Positions 1 to 7,714 of a stretch of 23,471 bases of DNA are shown one piece after another. The notes below the pieces were generated by a model. It was not told where the DNA came from. It searched no databases and worked only from the letters and a program-made list of their open reading frames with translations. The DNA is from Candidatus Omnitrophota bacterium. GTDB taxonomy: Bacteria > Omnitrophota > Gorgyraeia > S143-82. Each line of letters opens with the position of its first letter. Within the stretch, counting starts at the first letter, position 1. A program made the position numbers and the translations under genes. The stretch covers positions 1 through 23,471 of the forward strand of contig JAMOOT010000007.1 of the NCBI GenBank assembly GCA_027065215.1. Reading direction: 5' to 3'.

Positions 1-1005
1 ACTGGTCGTCAAGGAAAACAAACTGTCTGAACTGGTCGCAGCACGTTCCATATTCGCACTGGCATCTGCAGCCCCTGCAGCAATAGTGGGTCCTAAATCG
101 TCAAAGACATTATTGAAAACCGTATTTCCAGAAACAGTGATACTCAAACTGTCTATATTAGATGCCCCATTATTAGTAATCTGCACTGCCCCTGAACTGG
201 TAATATCCACTGTTACATTTGCCCCAAGTTGAGAACTCAACCAGGCAGAAAAATCACCTAATGTAGCCTGCCCACTTACCTGATAAGTCGCATCGTGCCC
301 ACTACCATCATTCCAATGCAGATTAATTACATCCCCACTGGTTAGTTGAAGCGGGGCGGCAGTTGAGGCATCATCAAACAGTCCGGTCAAAAGGGCATTA
401 GAATCTGCTTGGCCTGCCAGGTAATAATCAGAGCGAGAGATGCTCCCTTGTGTGCCAATTGCGGCATCGGCATTCAGGTTCCCTACTAAATATACATTTG
501 AAGTAGCCTGAGCAACCATCCTGCTTCCTATTGGGATAACAATATCTCCCACAGGTCCACTGGTATCAACCGCTCCATTTACTGCCTGCCAACCTTGGAC
601 CCGATAACCATTAGCGGGATTTATCAAGACACCATTGGCGTTTATATCAAAGGATCCATCTCGAGAGAAGGCTATAGTGGAACCGTTGTTTAAGACAAAA
701 AAACCATTCCCCTGAATAGCCATATCGGTCGGTTTCCCGGTTGCCTGTAAGTTCCCCTGGCTATGAATTGTGTCGATACCTGCAACCAAGACTCCCAACC
801 CTACCTGGGCAGGATTAACTCCACCCGTACCTGTGGCCGTCGGGGCTGTACCACCTCTCACCGTCTGATTAAGCATATCTTTAAATGTTACCCTGCTAAA
901 CTTAAACCCTGTGGTGTTAACGTTTGCAAGATTGTTACCAATAACATCCATACGAATCTGGTGGGCCCTAATACCCGAGACACCAGCAAACATCGACCGC
1001 ATCAT
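1..1005 (-). CDS. flgE: Flagellar hook protein FlgE, 3' end cut by window edge
   Basis: This is the N-terminal 335 residues of the flagellar hook subunit, which polymerises outside the cell into the universal joint between rod and filament. The reading frame is open to the left edge, so the C-terminal D0 helix lies outside the window. Translation begins MMRSMFAGVSGIRAHQ and continues with the rod/hook signature NNLANVNTTGFK (about residues 27-38). After it come QGNLQATGKPTDMAIQGNGF and a variable D1/D2 region rich in Ser, Asn, Gly and Ala. Tandem ATG codons lie at 1005 and 1002, with a GAGGGGGG Shine-Dalgarno 7 bases upstream; either may be the start. It is the last gene seen in the fliK-flgD-TIGR02530-flgE run, the usual order in many bacteria. 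Two hairpins fill its leader. The identification is secure; only the length is unknown. Confidence 0.95.
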   Translation of the reverse strand, partial: MMRSMFAGVSGIRAHQIRMDVIGNNLANVNTTGFKFSRVTFKDMLNQTVRGGTAPTATGTGGVNPAQVGLGVLVAGIDTIHSQGNLQATGKPTDMAIQGNGFFVLNNGSTIAFSRDGSFDINANGVLINPANGYRVQGWQAVNGAVDTSGPVGDIVIPIGSRMVAQATSNVYLVGNLNADAAIGTQGSISRSDYYLAGQADSNALLTGLFDDASTAAPLQLTSGDVINLHWNDGSGHDATYQVSGQATLGDFSAWLSSQLGANVTVDITSSGAVQITNNGASNIDSLSITVSGNTVFNNVFDDLGPTIAAGAADASANMERAATSSDSLFSLTTS

Positions 1006-1019
1006 AACGCATCCCCCCT

Positions 1020-1033
1020 CGCAATTCTTTGCG
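1020..1033 (-). other. Small hairpin next to the flgE ribosome binding site
   Basis: A perfect inverted repeat with 5-bp arms CGCAA/TTGCG and a 4-base loop. In the transcript it lies immediately 5' of the GAGGGGGG Shine-Dalgarno of flgE. It has no U-tract, so it does not look like an intrinsic terminator. A role in translation control or mRNA stability is inference. Confidence 0.4.
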
Positions 1034-1070
1034 AGTAAAGGACCTCCTCAGCGAGGGCCAGCCCTTTACT
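1034..1070 (-). other. Stem-loop in the flgE leader
   Basis: An 8-bp perfect inverted repeat, AGTAAAGG (1034-1041) and CCTTTACT (1063-1070), extendable by one G-C pair, begins just after the stop codon of the upstream gene. Inside it is a second 4-bp pairing, CCTC/GAGG (1046-1049 with 1053-1056). The loop carries a GAGGAGGT sequence in the transcript (1042-1049) with no start codon at a usable distance. No run of U follows, so it is not a standard terminator. A processing or stabilising element that sets hook-protein expression is one possibility. Confidence 0.4.
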
Positions 1071-1073
1071 CTA

Positions 1074-1463
1074 TTACTCCACAATCATTACCCCATCTAT
1101 ATTTGTAAAGACATCCTGTTTTAATCTCTCTCTATCAACACAAGTAATCACCTTTTTGTCCCTAACATTAACCAACAACGCTATATCTCTATACAATAAA
1201 AGTGCCTCACGTGTACCCTTTTTCCCCATCTTATCCACTGCTTCCGATATCTTTGCCAGATCGTCTTGATCAAAATTTATCCCCCTCTGCTGTGACCTTT
1301 TCAATGCATGTTTACTAAAGGAGAGATTAACCGAATTTGGAGAATTAACAACTTGTTCTAAAACATCTTTGAACGACTGCCCCTCATGTTCCTTAGGAGA
1401 AATCACCTTATGATTAACAGAATGTGTTTGGTTAGGGTTATATATTGGATATATAGGCCCCAC
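1074..1463 (-). CDS. Flagellar operon protein, TIGR02530 (flg_new) family
   Basis: A 129-residue protein of the small conserved family found between flgD and flgE in many flagellar operons. The diagnostic stretch is FSKHALKRSQQRGI (about residues 49-62), followed by an acidic helix and the C-terminal VDRERLKQDVFTNIDGVMIV. It has no signal peptide or membrane segment. The molecular role is not established; its constant position beside the hook-cap and hook genes suggests a part in hook assembly. The start is a GTG overlapping the flgD stop codon by one base (TAGTG). The AAGGAGG Shine-Dalgarno lies inside the end of flgD, 7 bases upstream, so the two genes are translationally coupled. Family assignment is from remembered sequence character and is fairly confident. 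Confidence 0.85.
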   Translation of the reverse strand: MGPIYPIYNPNQTHSVNHKVISPKEHEGQSFKDVLEQVVNSPNSVNLSFSKHALKRSQQRGINFDQDDLAKISEAVDKMGKKGTREALLLYRDIALLVNVRDKKVITCVDRERLKQDVFTNIDGVMIVE

Positions 1464-1855
1464 TACTGGACCTCCTTTATAGTGTTCACTCCAATCGTGG
1501 CACCATTATCCAAACTCAATACAATATCCCCATCATCTATTTTGGCTGAAGTGACCAACCCTGATACGTCCTCTCCATCCTGACCAACTCCTAAGACATT
1601 CTTCCCTATCAAAGAAACTGCATAAGACCACTGCGAGGACTGAGACATCTTCTCAAAACCGGAAGACATCCCTTCAACCGATTCCAGTGTAGAGAATTGG
1701 GCCAACTGCGCAATAAAATCCTTGTTATCCATTGGATTCATAGGATCCTGATAGGTTAATTCTGTTACCAATAACCGCAAAAATGCTGACCGGTCAAGGC
1801 CTGACCTCTTCATCATCTGTGACGGACTGAACGAGGTTGTAACACCCGAAACCAT
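1463..1855 (-). CDS. flgD: Flagellar hook-capping protein FlgD, short form
   Basis: FlgD forms the scaffold cap on which hook subunits polymerise outside the cell. The conserved N-terminal block is plain: FLRLLVTELTYQDPMNPMDN (25-44) followed by AQLAQFSTLE (49-58). At 130 residues this is the short form seen, for example, in Bacillus-type systems, rather than the roughly 220-residue enteric form. The C-terminal half (IGKNVLGVG and onward) retains only a small beta-rich module. The ATG start has an AAGGAGG Shine-Dalgarno 4 bases upstream. The gene follows fliK by 9 bases and ends in a one-base overlap with the next gene. No anomaly beyond the short length. Confidence 0.93.
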   Translation of the reverse strand: MVSGVTTSFSPSQMMKRSGLDRSAFLRLLVTELTYQDPMNPMDNKDFIAQLAQFSTLESVEGMSSGFEKMSQSSQWSYAVSLIGKNVLGVGQDGEDVSGLVTSAKIDDGDIVLSLDNGATIGVNTIKEVQ

Positions 1856-1864
1856 CTTTCCTCC

Positions 1865-3331
1865 TTATGCAATGGTATTTATTATTTCCGAAAATACCTC
1901 AGAAAACCCATCCTTCTCAGTTTTATCTTTTTCTCTCTCTTGATAATATCTTTTTTGCCCATTATGCCAATTTAGATAATTCTCAGACCTACTATCCGCG
2001 ATTCCATGATTTGGTAAAATTTCTACCTTGATATCTTGGAATTGTCCCAAATTAACAAGTTGCCCCCTGATCTCATTTAGGTGAGATTTTATTAAATGAT
2101 GGGCACCTTCTTTCTCCGCTTGTAACTGGACTAATAATGCCCCCTTATCCAATTTCACATCTATGCGCAAATTACCTAATTCTGGTGGATGCAATCTTAT
2201 CCTCATACCACCCGGAATCTTATTCATAGAAAGTAAATGCTTAACTGCCATTACAACCCGAGCAACACTTACATCGCTTGCAGGCGCTTTGGGGGCAAGA
2301 ACTCCTCCTGACTTACTCATCTGCAATATTAATTCATCCTGCTTATCTGAAGAGACTTCCCCCCTCTCTCCCACCATAATCATAGAAACTCTATCCCTAT
2401 TTGTCTCATTTGTTAGTTTATGATCTGCAAGCAGGCCATACCTCTTTCCTACAATCCCATTGCTATTTATTATCCTATTTACACCTGATCCACTTTCTAT
2501 CTGGAGGTTATTTTTATCCGTTACACCTAATCTCATCAAATCATTCTCAACTCCCTTCCCTAATTCTCGGCTATCTTTTACTTTTCTAAGGAGTTCTTTA
2601 ATCTTAGAAAGGCTATCTATGAGGGGATTCTTTTGTGCACCTACAAAGACACTTTCTATCTGGACATTATTCTTTCCTTTTTCTAAATCAAGTTGTTTAT
2701 GCCCTATTGCCTCCAAATTATCTCTCAATTGGGATAAGACTTTCGCCGCTTCTCCTTCTTCAGGATCTAAATTATTCTCCGCTACGCCCGCCCCTCTATT
2801 TTCATCTACCTCTTTCGACCCTGCCACGCTACTTAATCCCAAAAGACTACTAATATTCTTTGCCTCACGATGAGACCCTAACCCTATAGAGCCTTCCTCT
2901 TGTTCTGCCCCTTTTAAAAATGAAATTAGCCCAGATAATGCCCTCTTTAATTGCGTAAGTTCATTTGGACTAAGGGATAATGCCCCCATTTCTTGAGCCA
3001 CCTGTAAGTCTGAGAGAAGTTGTTTAATCTCTGAAAGTAATTTCTGGATTTCTTTATCTTGTGGCAACGACAGTCTTGCCGATCCTAATCCATCGCTATC
3101 TGGATTTAATTTGTCTAATCCCTGAATCATTGCCTTAAGGCAAGATAACAAATCAGTTTGATCTTGATCTTCTCCTGCTGCCTTTCCATCATACTTATCC
3201 AACTTCTGCATCTGGCTATAGATTATATCTTTAAAGATTCTCTGGGATCCAAGGTTGCCCTGCCCAACCCGAGCAGACTGATTCGGGAGAGGTTTTACTG
3301 AAACTCCTATTAAAAGACTATCTGTACTCAT
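1865..3331 (-). CDS. fliK: Flagellar hook-length control protein FliK
   Basis: FliK is the exported molecular ruler that measures hook length and switches substrate specificity of the flagellar export gate. At 488 residues it has the expected build: a long polar, low-complexity N-terminal and central part with helical stretches, then the conserved C-terminal Flg_hook domain (about 354-441). That domain carries RIRLHPPELGNLRIDVKL near residues 378-395. A charged tail of about 45 residues follows. The ATG overlaps the upstream LysM gene by four bases (ATGA). Position between a LysM gene and flgD matches fliK synteny elsewhere. The N-terminal two thirds is recognisable only by composition, which is normal for FliK. 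Confidence 0.9.
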   Translation of the reverse strand: MSTDSLLIGVSVKPLPNQSARVGQGNLGSQRIFKDIIYSQMQKLDKYDGKAAGEDQDQTDLLSCLKAMIQGLDKLNPDSDGLGSARLSLPQDKEIQKLLSEIKQLLSDLQVAQEMGALSLSPNELTQLKRALSGLISFLKGAEQEEGSIGLGSHREAKNISSLLGLSSVAGSKEVDENRGAGVAENNLDPEEGEAAKVLSQLRDNLEAIGHKQLDLEKGKNNVQIESVFVGAQKNPLIDSLSKIKELLRKVKDSRELGKGVENDLMRLGVTDKNNLQIESGSGVNRIINSNGIVGKRYGLLADHKLTNETNRDRVSMIMVGERGEVSSDKQDELILQMSKSGGVLAPKAPASDVSVARVVMAVKHLLSMNKIPGGMRIRLHPPELGNLRIDVKLDKGALLVQLQAEKEGAHHLIKSHLNEIRGQLVNLGQFQDIKVEILPNHGIADSRSENYLNWHNGQKRYYQEREKDKTEKDGFSEVFSEIINTIA

Positions 3332-3798
3332 TTATCAATCCTCGGTATTATTAATATCTGCCCGGGATAAATCTGATGAGGATTGTCAATAATATCCCTA
3401 TTGGCAGTATAAATCATCTCCCATTTAAAAGGATCCCCATACACCTCTTTTCTCTCCGCTATCTTCCAGAGGCTATCCCCTTCTTTTACTACATAGATGT
3501 CAAAATCTCTCCGAAGGTATAACCTATGTTTCATCTTTTCAATAGTCGCAATCTTAGTCTCTAACATCGCCAGATCAATCCTCTTTTTTCGAATCTCATC
3601 TTCTATCTCTTTCAATTCCTTTTCCTTGTCCTCTATTTTCATCTCCAATACGTGTAACTTTTCTAAATACGGTTCCATCCTCTCCTTAGCCGTACCAGAA
3701 TATATGTACCCACCACTACGGCGCTCTGCACAATCTCCTACAGATTTGTTTGCAAATATTGTGCCAATTAAAATCAGTATCCCTACAATCCACCTCAT
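3328..3798 (-). CDS. LysM-domain protein with signal segment and coiled coil
   Basis: A 156-residue protein with an N-terminal hydrophobic segment (about 3-17) that looks like a signal peptide or anchor, then a strongly charged heptad-like coiled coil (about 40-92). A single C-terminal LysM domain follows (101-152; YVVKEGDSLWKIAE, then NPHQIYPGQILIIP). LysM domains bind N-acetylglucosamine polymers such as peptidoglycan, so the mature protein probably sits in the periplasm. It is not a lipoprotein by the lipobox rule: the residues before Cys23 are VGD. The gene overlaps both neighbours by four bases (ATGA) and lies between a MotE-like gene and fliK. This suggests a flagellum-linked wall-binding role, which is inference. 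I know no standard gene symbol for it. Confidence 0.85.
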   Translation of the reverse strand: MRWIVGILILIGTIFANKSVGDCAERRSGGYIYSGTAKERMEPYLEKLHVLEMKIEDKEKELKEIEDEIRKKRIDLAMLETKIATIEKMKHRLYLRRDFDIYVVKEGDSLWKIAERKEVYGDPFKWEMIYTANRDIIDNPHQIYPGQILIIPRIDK

Positions 3799-4379
3799 TT
3801 GACCTTCCCCTCCTTTAACAACCTGGTAATCTCTATAGCCTTATCGGTTGGCAAGGCCGATAAGACCTTACCAGCCTGACGATTACCCATCCGCGATATT
3901 ATCTGGGCCGCAGTATAGGAATCCATATCCTTGAATATCTTGGCCACTGCCTCAGGCTTCATAGAAGAATACAATTTTGCAAGATACTCCAAATTTCCTC
4001 CCTTATTGGGCACTTCTTGTCCGGTCTCAGTCTTCTCTTCTCCCCCTCTGTTTGACTTAATCTTAGAAAGGACTTCATCTGCTTTAGACAAAAACTCCTG
4101 CTTTTGTTTCTCTAAGGCCTCCTGTTGAATCCTTAATCTTTCCTCCAACTCTTTTAACTCCTTCTCCTTTTTAAGGAGTTCCTCCTTTTCTTTCCTCAAA
4201 TCCTCTGGGAGGACCTGTGAAGGAGAGGCGCTATCAGAAGGATTTATAACTATCTTCCCTGTCTTTATTCCTATGCCAATTGCTGCAATTAGTCCAAGAA
4301 TTAATACCAATAGAATGACACTCAAAACCGCTTGCGCCCTTTTATCTTCTAAAGAATCCCTGTATTGCCTTCTCATCAC
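3795..4379 (-). CDS. MotE-like protein: TM helix, coiled coil and MgtE_N domain
   Basis: A 194-residue membrane-anchored protein. One transmembrane helix (about 17-40) is followed by a long Glu/Lys-rich coiled coil (about 60-105). A C-terminal MgtE intracellular N-domain-like helical repeat follows (about 132-190; MKPEAVAKIFKDMD, then AAQIISRMG and AGKVLSALP), related in fold to FliG domains. The same architecture is found in MotE, the periplasmic chaperone-like protein of rhizobial motility systems, and in proteins encoded between fliJ and fliK in many bacteria. The start is ambiguous between GTG at 4379 and the adjoining ATG at 4376, both downstream of an AGAGGAAG Shine-Dalgarno. Either gives an overlap of 35-38 bases with the end of fliJ, longer than other junctions here. 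Confidence 0.82.
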   Translation of the reverse strand: MMRRQYRDSLEDKRAQAVLSVILLVLILGLIAAIGIGIKTGKIVINPSDSASPSQVLPEDLRKEKEELLKKEKELKELEERLRIQQEALEKQKQEFLSKADEVLSKIKSNRGGEEKTETGQEVPNKGGNLEYLAKLYSSMKPEAVAKIFKDMDSYTAAQIISRMGNRQAGKVLSALPTDKAIEITRLLKEGKVK

Positions 4380-4782
4380 TGGACTTCCTCTCTTCCTTTA
4401 GTTCCTCCTGCAATATTCGGAACTCCACTCTGCGCTCTAACTTATCCATTACATCTCTCTCTATTTTTCTTTCCATCATCCTATTTCTAATCTCTTCCAA
4501 TACCTTTTCCAATGATGCAATCTTATGGCGAATAGAAAGCAATATCCGTTCCGTGTAGACGATAAATTGATATACCTCTTGTAGATCTTCACTGCGCACA
4601 CATTTATCTCTTTTTTGCAATTGAATAAACTCATCTCTCAATTCCATTCGAAATTCATCTATGCGCTCAGATTCTTTCTCTAAACGCCATATCTCCTGAG
4701 CTACCCTGGCATACTCCATTTGCACCTCTTTCAGGGCATGTTCGCGAATCCTTTTTATTCGTTTTATTCTACTCAAATTCAT
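4342..4782 (-). CDS. fliJ: Flagellar export chaperone/stalk protein FliJ
   Basis: FliJ is the coiled-coil stalk that inserts into the FliI hexamer and couples it to the export gate in the cytoplasm. The 146-residue product is almost wholly alpha-helical and charged, with no Pro or Gly in the body, starting MNLSRIKRIKRIREHALKE; the length fits the family. Primary sequence in FliJ is poorly conserved, so the call rests on coiled-coil character plus position directly after fliI. The ATG overlaps the fliI stop by four bases (ATGA). The 3' end overlaps the next gene by 38 bases. Confidence 0.85.
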   Translation of the reverse strand: MNLSRIKRIKRIREHALKEVQMEYARVAQEIWRLEKESERIDEFRMELRDEFIQLQKRDKCVRSEDLQEVYQFIVYTERILLSIRHKIASLEKVLEEIRNRMMERKIERDVMDKLERRVEFRILQEELKEERKSSDEKAIQGFFRR

Positions 4783-6086
4783 TTGGCGCCCACCAATGAA
4801 CGCATAAGCGCTAATGTTTGTTGATAACTAAACCGCTCTTCAACCCGCTGACGGAGAAATTCGTTTACTTTCTCTATCATAGAGATTGCGTAGTCTATCT
4901 TTGGAGAACTCCCTCGCTTATATGCCCCAATGTTTATTAAATCCTCTGCATCTCGATAAACAGCAAGTATCTCCCTAATGCGCTGGGCCAATTCTTGATG
5001 TTCTGGATTCGTAATTTCCGTCATTAACCTACTAATGCTATAAAGCACATCAACTGCCGGGTATTGTCCACGGGAGGCGAGATCGCGAGATAGGACAATA
5101 TGCCCATCTAATATAGACCTAACCGCATCGGCAATAGGATCGTTTATATCATCAGATTCCACTAATACCGTATAAAAAGCGGTAATACTCCCATTCTCAT
5201 CTGTCCCAGCCCGCTCTAAAAGCTTAGGGAGCATTGCAAAGACCGACGGAGTATAACCGCGAGTAGTGGGGGGTTCACCAATCGCAAGTCCTACCTCACG
5301 TTGGGCCATCGCCAATCGGGTAATAGAATCCATCAATAAAACCACATCCTTGCCCTGGGACCGAAAATATTCAGCAATGGCTGAAGCAACAAAAGCAGCA
5401 TTTATCCTAACCAATGAGGGCTCATCACTCGTTGCAACAACTAAAATAGAACGGCGCATACCTTCTTGACCTAAATCTCTCTCAATAAACTCCCTTACTT
5501 CCCTCCCTCTTTCACCGATCAAGGCAATGACATTTACCTCTCCTAACCCATTTCGAGCAATCATTCCCAAAAATGTGCTTTTACCCACACCACTTCCTGA
5601 GAATATTCCCATCCTTTGCCCTTTCCCACAAGTAAGCAAACCATCTACCACCTTTATCCCTGTGCAAAATATCTCACTAATACGCCTACGTCTTAATGGA
5701 TTGGGGGTGCGATTGAATACCGGGAATCTGTTGCTCGCTAAGATTGGCCCTTTATCATCTATGGGTCGACCAAGCCCGTTAAGCACTCGTCCTAACAATT
5801 CCTCCCCTACTTCCACAAAAAGCTCTTCCCCTCCTAAGATAACTTCATCTCCCGGTTTTATTCCTCGCAGTTCTCCCAAGGGCATAAGAAGTAATCTGTC
5901 ACTTCGAAAACCTACCACCTCGCATAGAACCTCTTCTTGTCCGGTATCTATTAAACAAAAATCTCCTATGCGGGAAGGGGGAGCAACTGCTTCAACAACC
6001 AATCCAGTAATACGATCCACATACCCACATAGCCTTAACGGATTGATACCCTTAACTTTCTCTATATAGGGAGCAAGTGTAATCAT
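4779..6086 (-). CDS. fliI: Flagellum-specific export ATPase FliI
   Basis: FliI is the cytoplasmic hexameric ATPase of the flagellar type III export apparatus, homologous to the F1 beta subunit. The 435-residue protein shows the N-terminal beta-barrel (about 15-90) and GLGRPID at 104-110. The Walker A loop is SGSGVGKST (163-171), followed by IGERGREVREF (190-200) and Walker B VVLLMDSITR (248-257). Also present are GEPPTTRGYTPS and SRDLASRGQYPAVDVL, the FliI version of the catalytic-domain motifs. All catalytic residues look intact. The gene overlaps fliH by four bases and fliJ by four bases. Family length is about 430-460 residues, so the gene is complete. Confidence 0.97.
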   Translation of the reverse strand: MITLAPYIEKVKGINPLRLCGYVDRITGLVVEAVAPPSRIGDFCLIDTGQEEVLCEVVGFRSDRLLLMPLGELRGIKPGDEVILGGEELFVEVGEELLGRVLNGLGRPIDDKGPILASNRFPVFNRTPNPLRRRRISEIFCTGIKVVDGLLTCGKGQRMGIFSGSGVGKSTFLGMIARNGLGEVNVIALIGERGREVREFIERDLGQEGMRRSILVVATSDEPSLVRINAAFVASAIAEYFRSQGKDVVLLMDSITRLAMAQREVGLAIGEPPTTRGYTPSVFAMLPKLLERAGTDENGSITAFYTVLVESDDINDPIADAVRSILDGHIVLSRDLASRGQYPAVDVLYSISRLMTEITNPEHQELAQRIREILAVYRDAEDLINIGAYKRGSSPKIDYAISMIEKVNEFLRQRVEERFSYQQTLALMRSLVGAK

Positions 6087-6673
6087 CCCAACAACCTCTT
6101 ACGCACCTCTTCCAATTGGGTGGACAACAAGGCATCGATTCGGCCTGCCTTCCCCTGAACAATACAGCCACCTTTGGGAATATTTGTATCTGCAACGATC
6201 TTAAACTCACCCTTTATCCCATCTAAGATTTTATCCTTTGCTTCTAAAAGAATAGATTCATCTTCCATCGAGACATATATAGTAATCTCGCTTTTATCAC
6301 TCAAGGCTTCAATTGCCCGTTTGACTACATCCAATACCCTTTCCCTATCTCGTTCACTAATCGCACCCACCACCTGCTCAGCAATAGCAATAGATAACTC
6401 CACCAAATCCTTTTCCACATCCCTATACAACTGTGCTCTCTCTTCACTTATCTGTTTCAACAAAGAATTCAATCTCTCTATCTCCTCATTAAGTTTGGCC
6501 AACCCCTTAGCCATACCCTCCTCAAATCCCTTCTGGTAGGCCTGCTCAACCTTTTGCTCCCATATTTTCTCCGGATTGTTTTCCTCTTCAGACTTATTTT
6601 CAGAAGACGAACCTTCCGGGAGAAATGTCTGGATTTGGCTCAGTTCTTGAGAAGATATTATCTTCTTACCCAT
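6083..6673 (-). CDS. fliH: Flagellar assembly protein FliH (FliI regulator)
   Basis: FliH forms the peripheral stalk that binds FliI and docks the ATPase to the C-ring. The 196-residue protein has a disordered acidic N-terminus, a helical segment with glycine-spaced repeats (AYQKGFEEGMAKGLAKLNEE, about 46-65), then a long helix. The C-terminal FliH/V-ATPase E-like domain contains LSIAIAEQVVGAI and ends in GGCIVQGKAGRIDALLSTQL. The AxxxGxxxG-type spacing in the N-terminal helix is a recognised FliH feature. It lies six bases after fliG without a strong Shine-Dalgarno and overlaps fliI by four bases. Confidence 0.92.
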   Translation of the reverse strand: MGKKIISSQELSQIQTFLPEGSSSENKSEEENNPEKIWEQKVEQAYQKGFEEGMAKGLAKLNEEIERLNSLLKQISEERAQLYRDVEKDLVELSIAIAEQVVGAISERDRERVLDVVKRAIEALSDKSEITIYVSMEDESILLEAKDKILDGIKGEFKIVADTNIPKGGCIVQGKAGRIDALLSTQLEEVRKRLLG

Positions 6674-6679
6674 AACACG

Positions 6680-7714
6680 TTATACCACCAACTCATCTTC
6701 CTTTCCGCCTCTACCTGAGATAACTATTTCACCTGCCTCCTCTAACCTGCGAACAATTGCAACAATCCTCTGCTGTGCCTCCTCCACTGTGCGTAATCTA
6801 ACCGGCCCCATAAACTCCATCTCCTCTTTGATGGCCTCAGCAGCACGCTTGGACATATTCTTAAAAATCTTCTCCTTTACCGCATCACTGGCACCTTTTA
6901 AAGCAACAGCCAATTCCTTCGTATCCACCTCTTTCAAGACCTGCTGTATTCCCCTATCGTTTATGTGAATAATATCCTCAAAGACAAACATTAATTTGCG
7001 CACTTCATCTACCAATTCTGGCTCTGTCTCCTCCATAGCCTCGAGAATCATCTTCTCCGTACTGCGATCAATATAGTTTAAAATCTCAGCCGTGGTCTTT
7101 ACCCCACCAGTAGTAGCAAGGCCTTGTGAAAATAAAGAGGATAACTTATGTTCAAGCGTTTTCCCAATATCCCTTACGATATCCGGCGGCGTGCGATCCA
7201 TCGTAGTTATGCGACGAGTTACCTCTATCTGCAACTCTACAGGGAGAGAAGACAGAATGCTGGCTGCATATTCCGGTTCAAGATAAGACAGGATCAAGGC
7301 AATGGTTTGGGGATGTTCATTCTGAATAAAATTAAGCAACTGCGACGGCTCGGTACGTTTTAAGAACTCAAACGGAGACTCGTTTGCCTTCCCCCCAACA
7401 CGAGCAATCAACTCCCGAGCCTTTTCAGGACCAAGGGCCGACTCCAACAACTTCTGAGCAGTTAATACTCCACCCTTTATAAGCCGCCGTTTTTCCAATA
7501 GACCCTCTTTAAACTCTCGCAGAACTGCGTCAATTACCTCCTTAGAAACCGGGCCAAGGCCTGCAATTTCCTTGGTTAAGAGTTCCACTTCAGATTCATC
7601 CAATCGTTTAAATATCTCAGCGGCCTTCTGTTGGCCAATCGCAAGTAAAAAGACCGCTGCCTTTTGACGAGGACTCAAGGCTGATGGATCGCGAATCACC
7701 TCCTCCTGTGCCAT
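6680..7714 (-). CDS. fliG: Flagellar motor switch protein FliG
   Basis: FliG is the rotor protein that contacts the stator and links the MS-ring to FliM. The 344-residue product has all three domains: the N-terminal FliF-binding domain (LSPRQKAAVFLLAIG, about 13-27) and the middle domain with the FliM-binding EHPQ motif (133-136, EHPQTIALILSYL). The C-terminal torque helix region contains DTKELAVALKGAS and NMSKRAAEAIKEEMEFMGPV, with the usual alternating charges. Length matches the family (about 330-345). The ATG overlaps the fliF stop by one base (TAATG), indicating coupled translation of the MS-ring and rotor subunits. There is a single FliG for two FliM proteins in this window. Confidence 0.97.
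   Translation of the reverse strand: MAQEEVIRDPSALSPRQKAAVFLLAIGQQKAAEIFKRLDESEVELLTKEIAGLGPVSKEVIDAVLREFKEGLLEKRRLIKGGVLTAQKLLESALGPEKARELIARVGGKANESPFEFLKRTEPSQLLNFIQNEHPQTIALILSYLEPEYAASILSSLPVELQIEVTRRITTMDRTPPDIVRDIGKTLEHKLSSLFSQGLATTGGVKTTAEILNYIDRSTEKMILEAMEETEPELVDEVRKLMFVFEDIIHINDRGIQQVLKEVDTKELAVALKGASDAVKEKIFKNMSKRAAEAIKEEMEFMGPVRLRTVEEAQQRIVAIVRRLEEAGEIVISGRGGKEDELVV

Noticed and set aside
2460..2873. Plus-strand open frame of 137 codons opposite fliK
   Set aside because: Antisense shadow rich in Phe, Leu and Ser; fliK on the other strand has a clear conserved C-terminal domain and good start.
5527..6069. Plus-strand open frame of 180 codons
   Set aside because: It lies wholly antisense to fliI, has Ser/Pro-rich composition typical of a shadow frame and no recognisable motif or Shine-Dalgarno.
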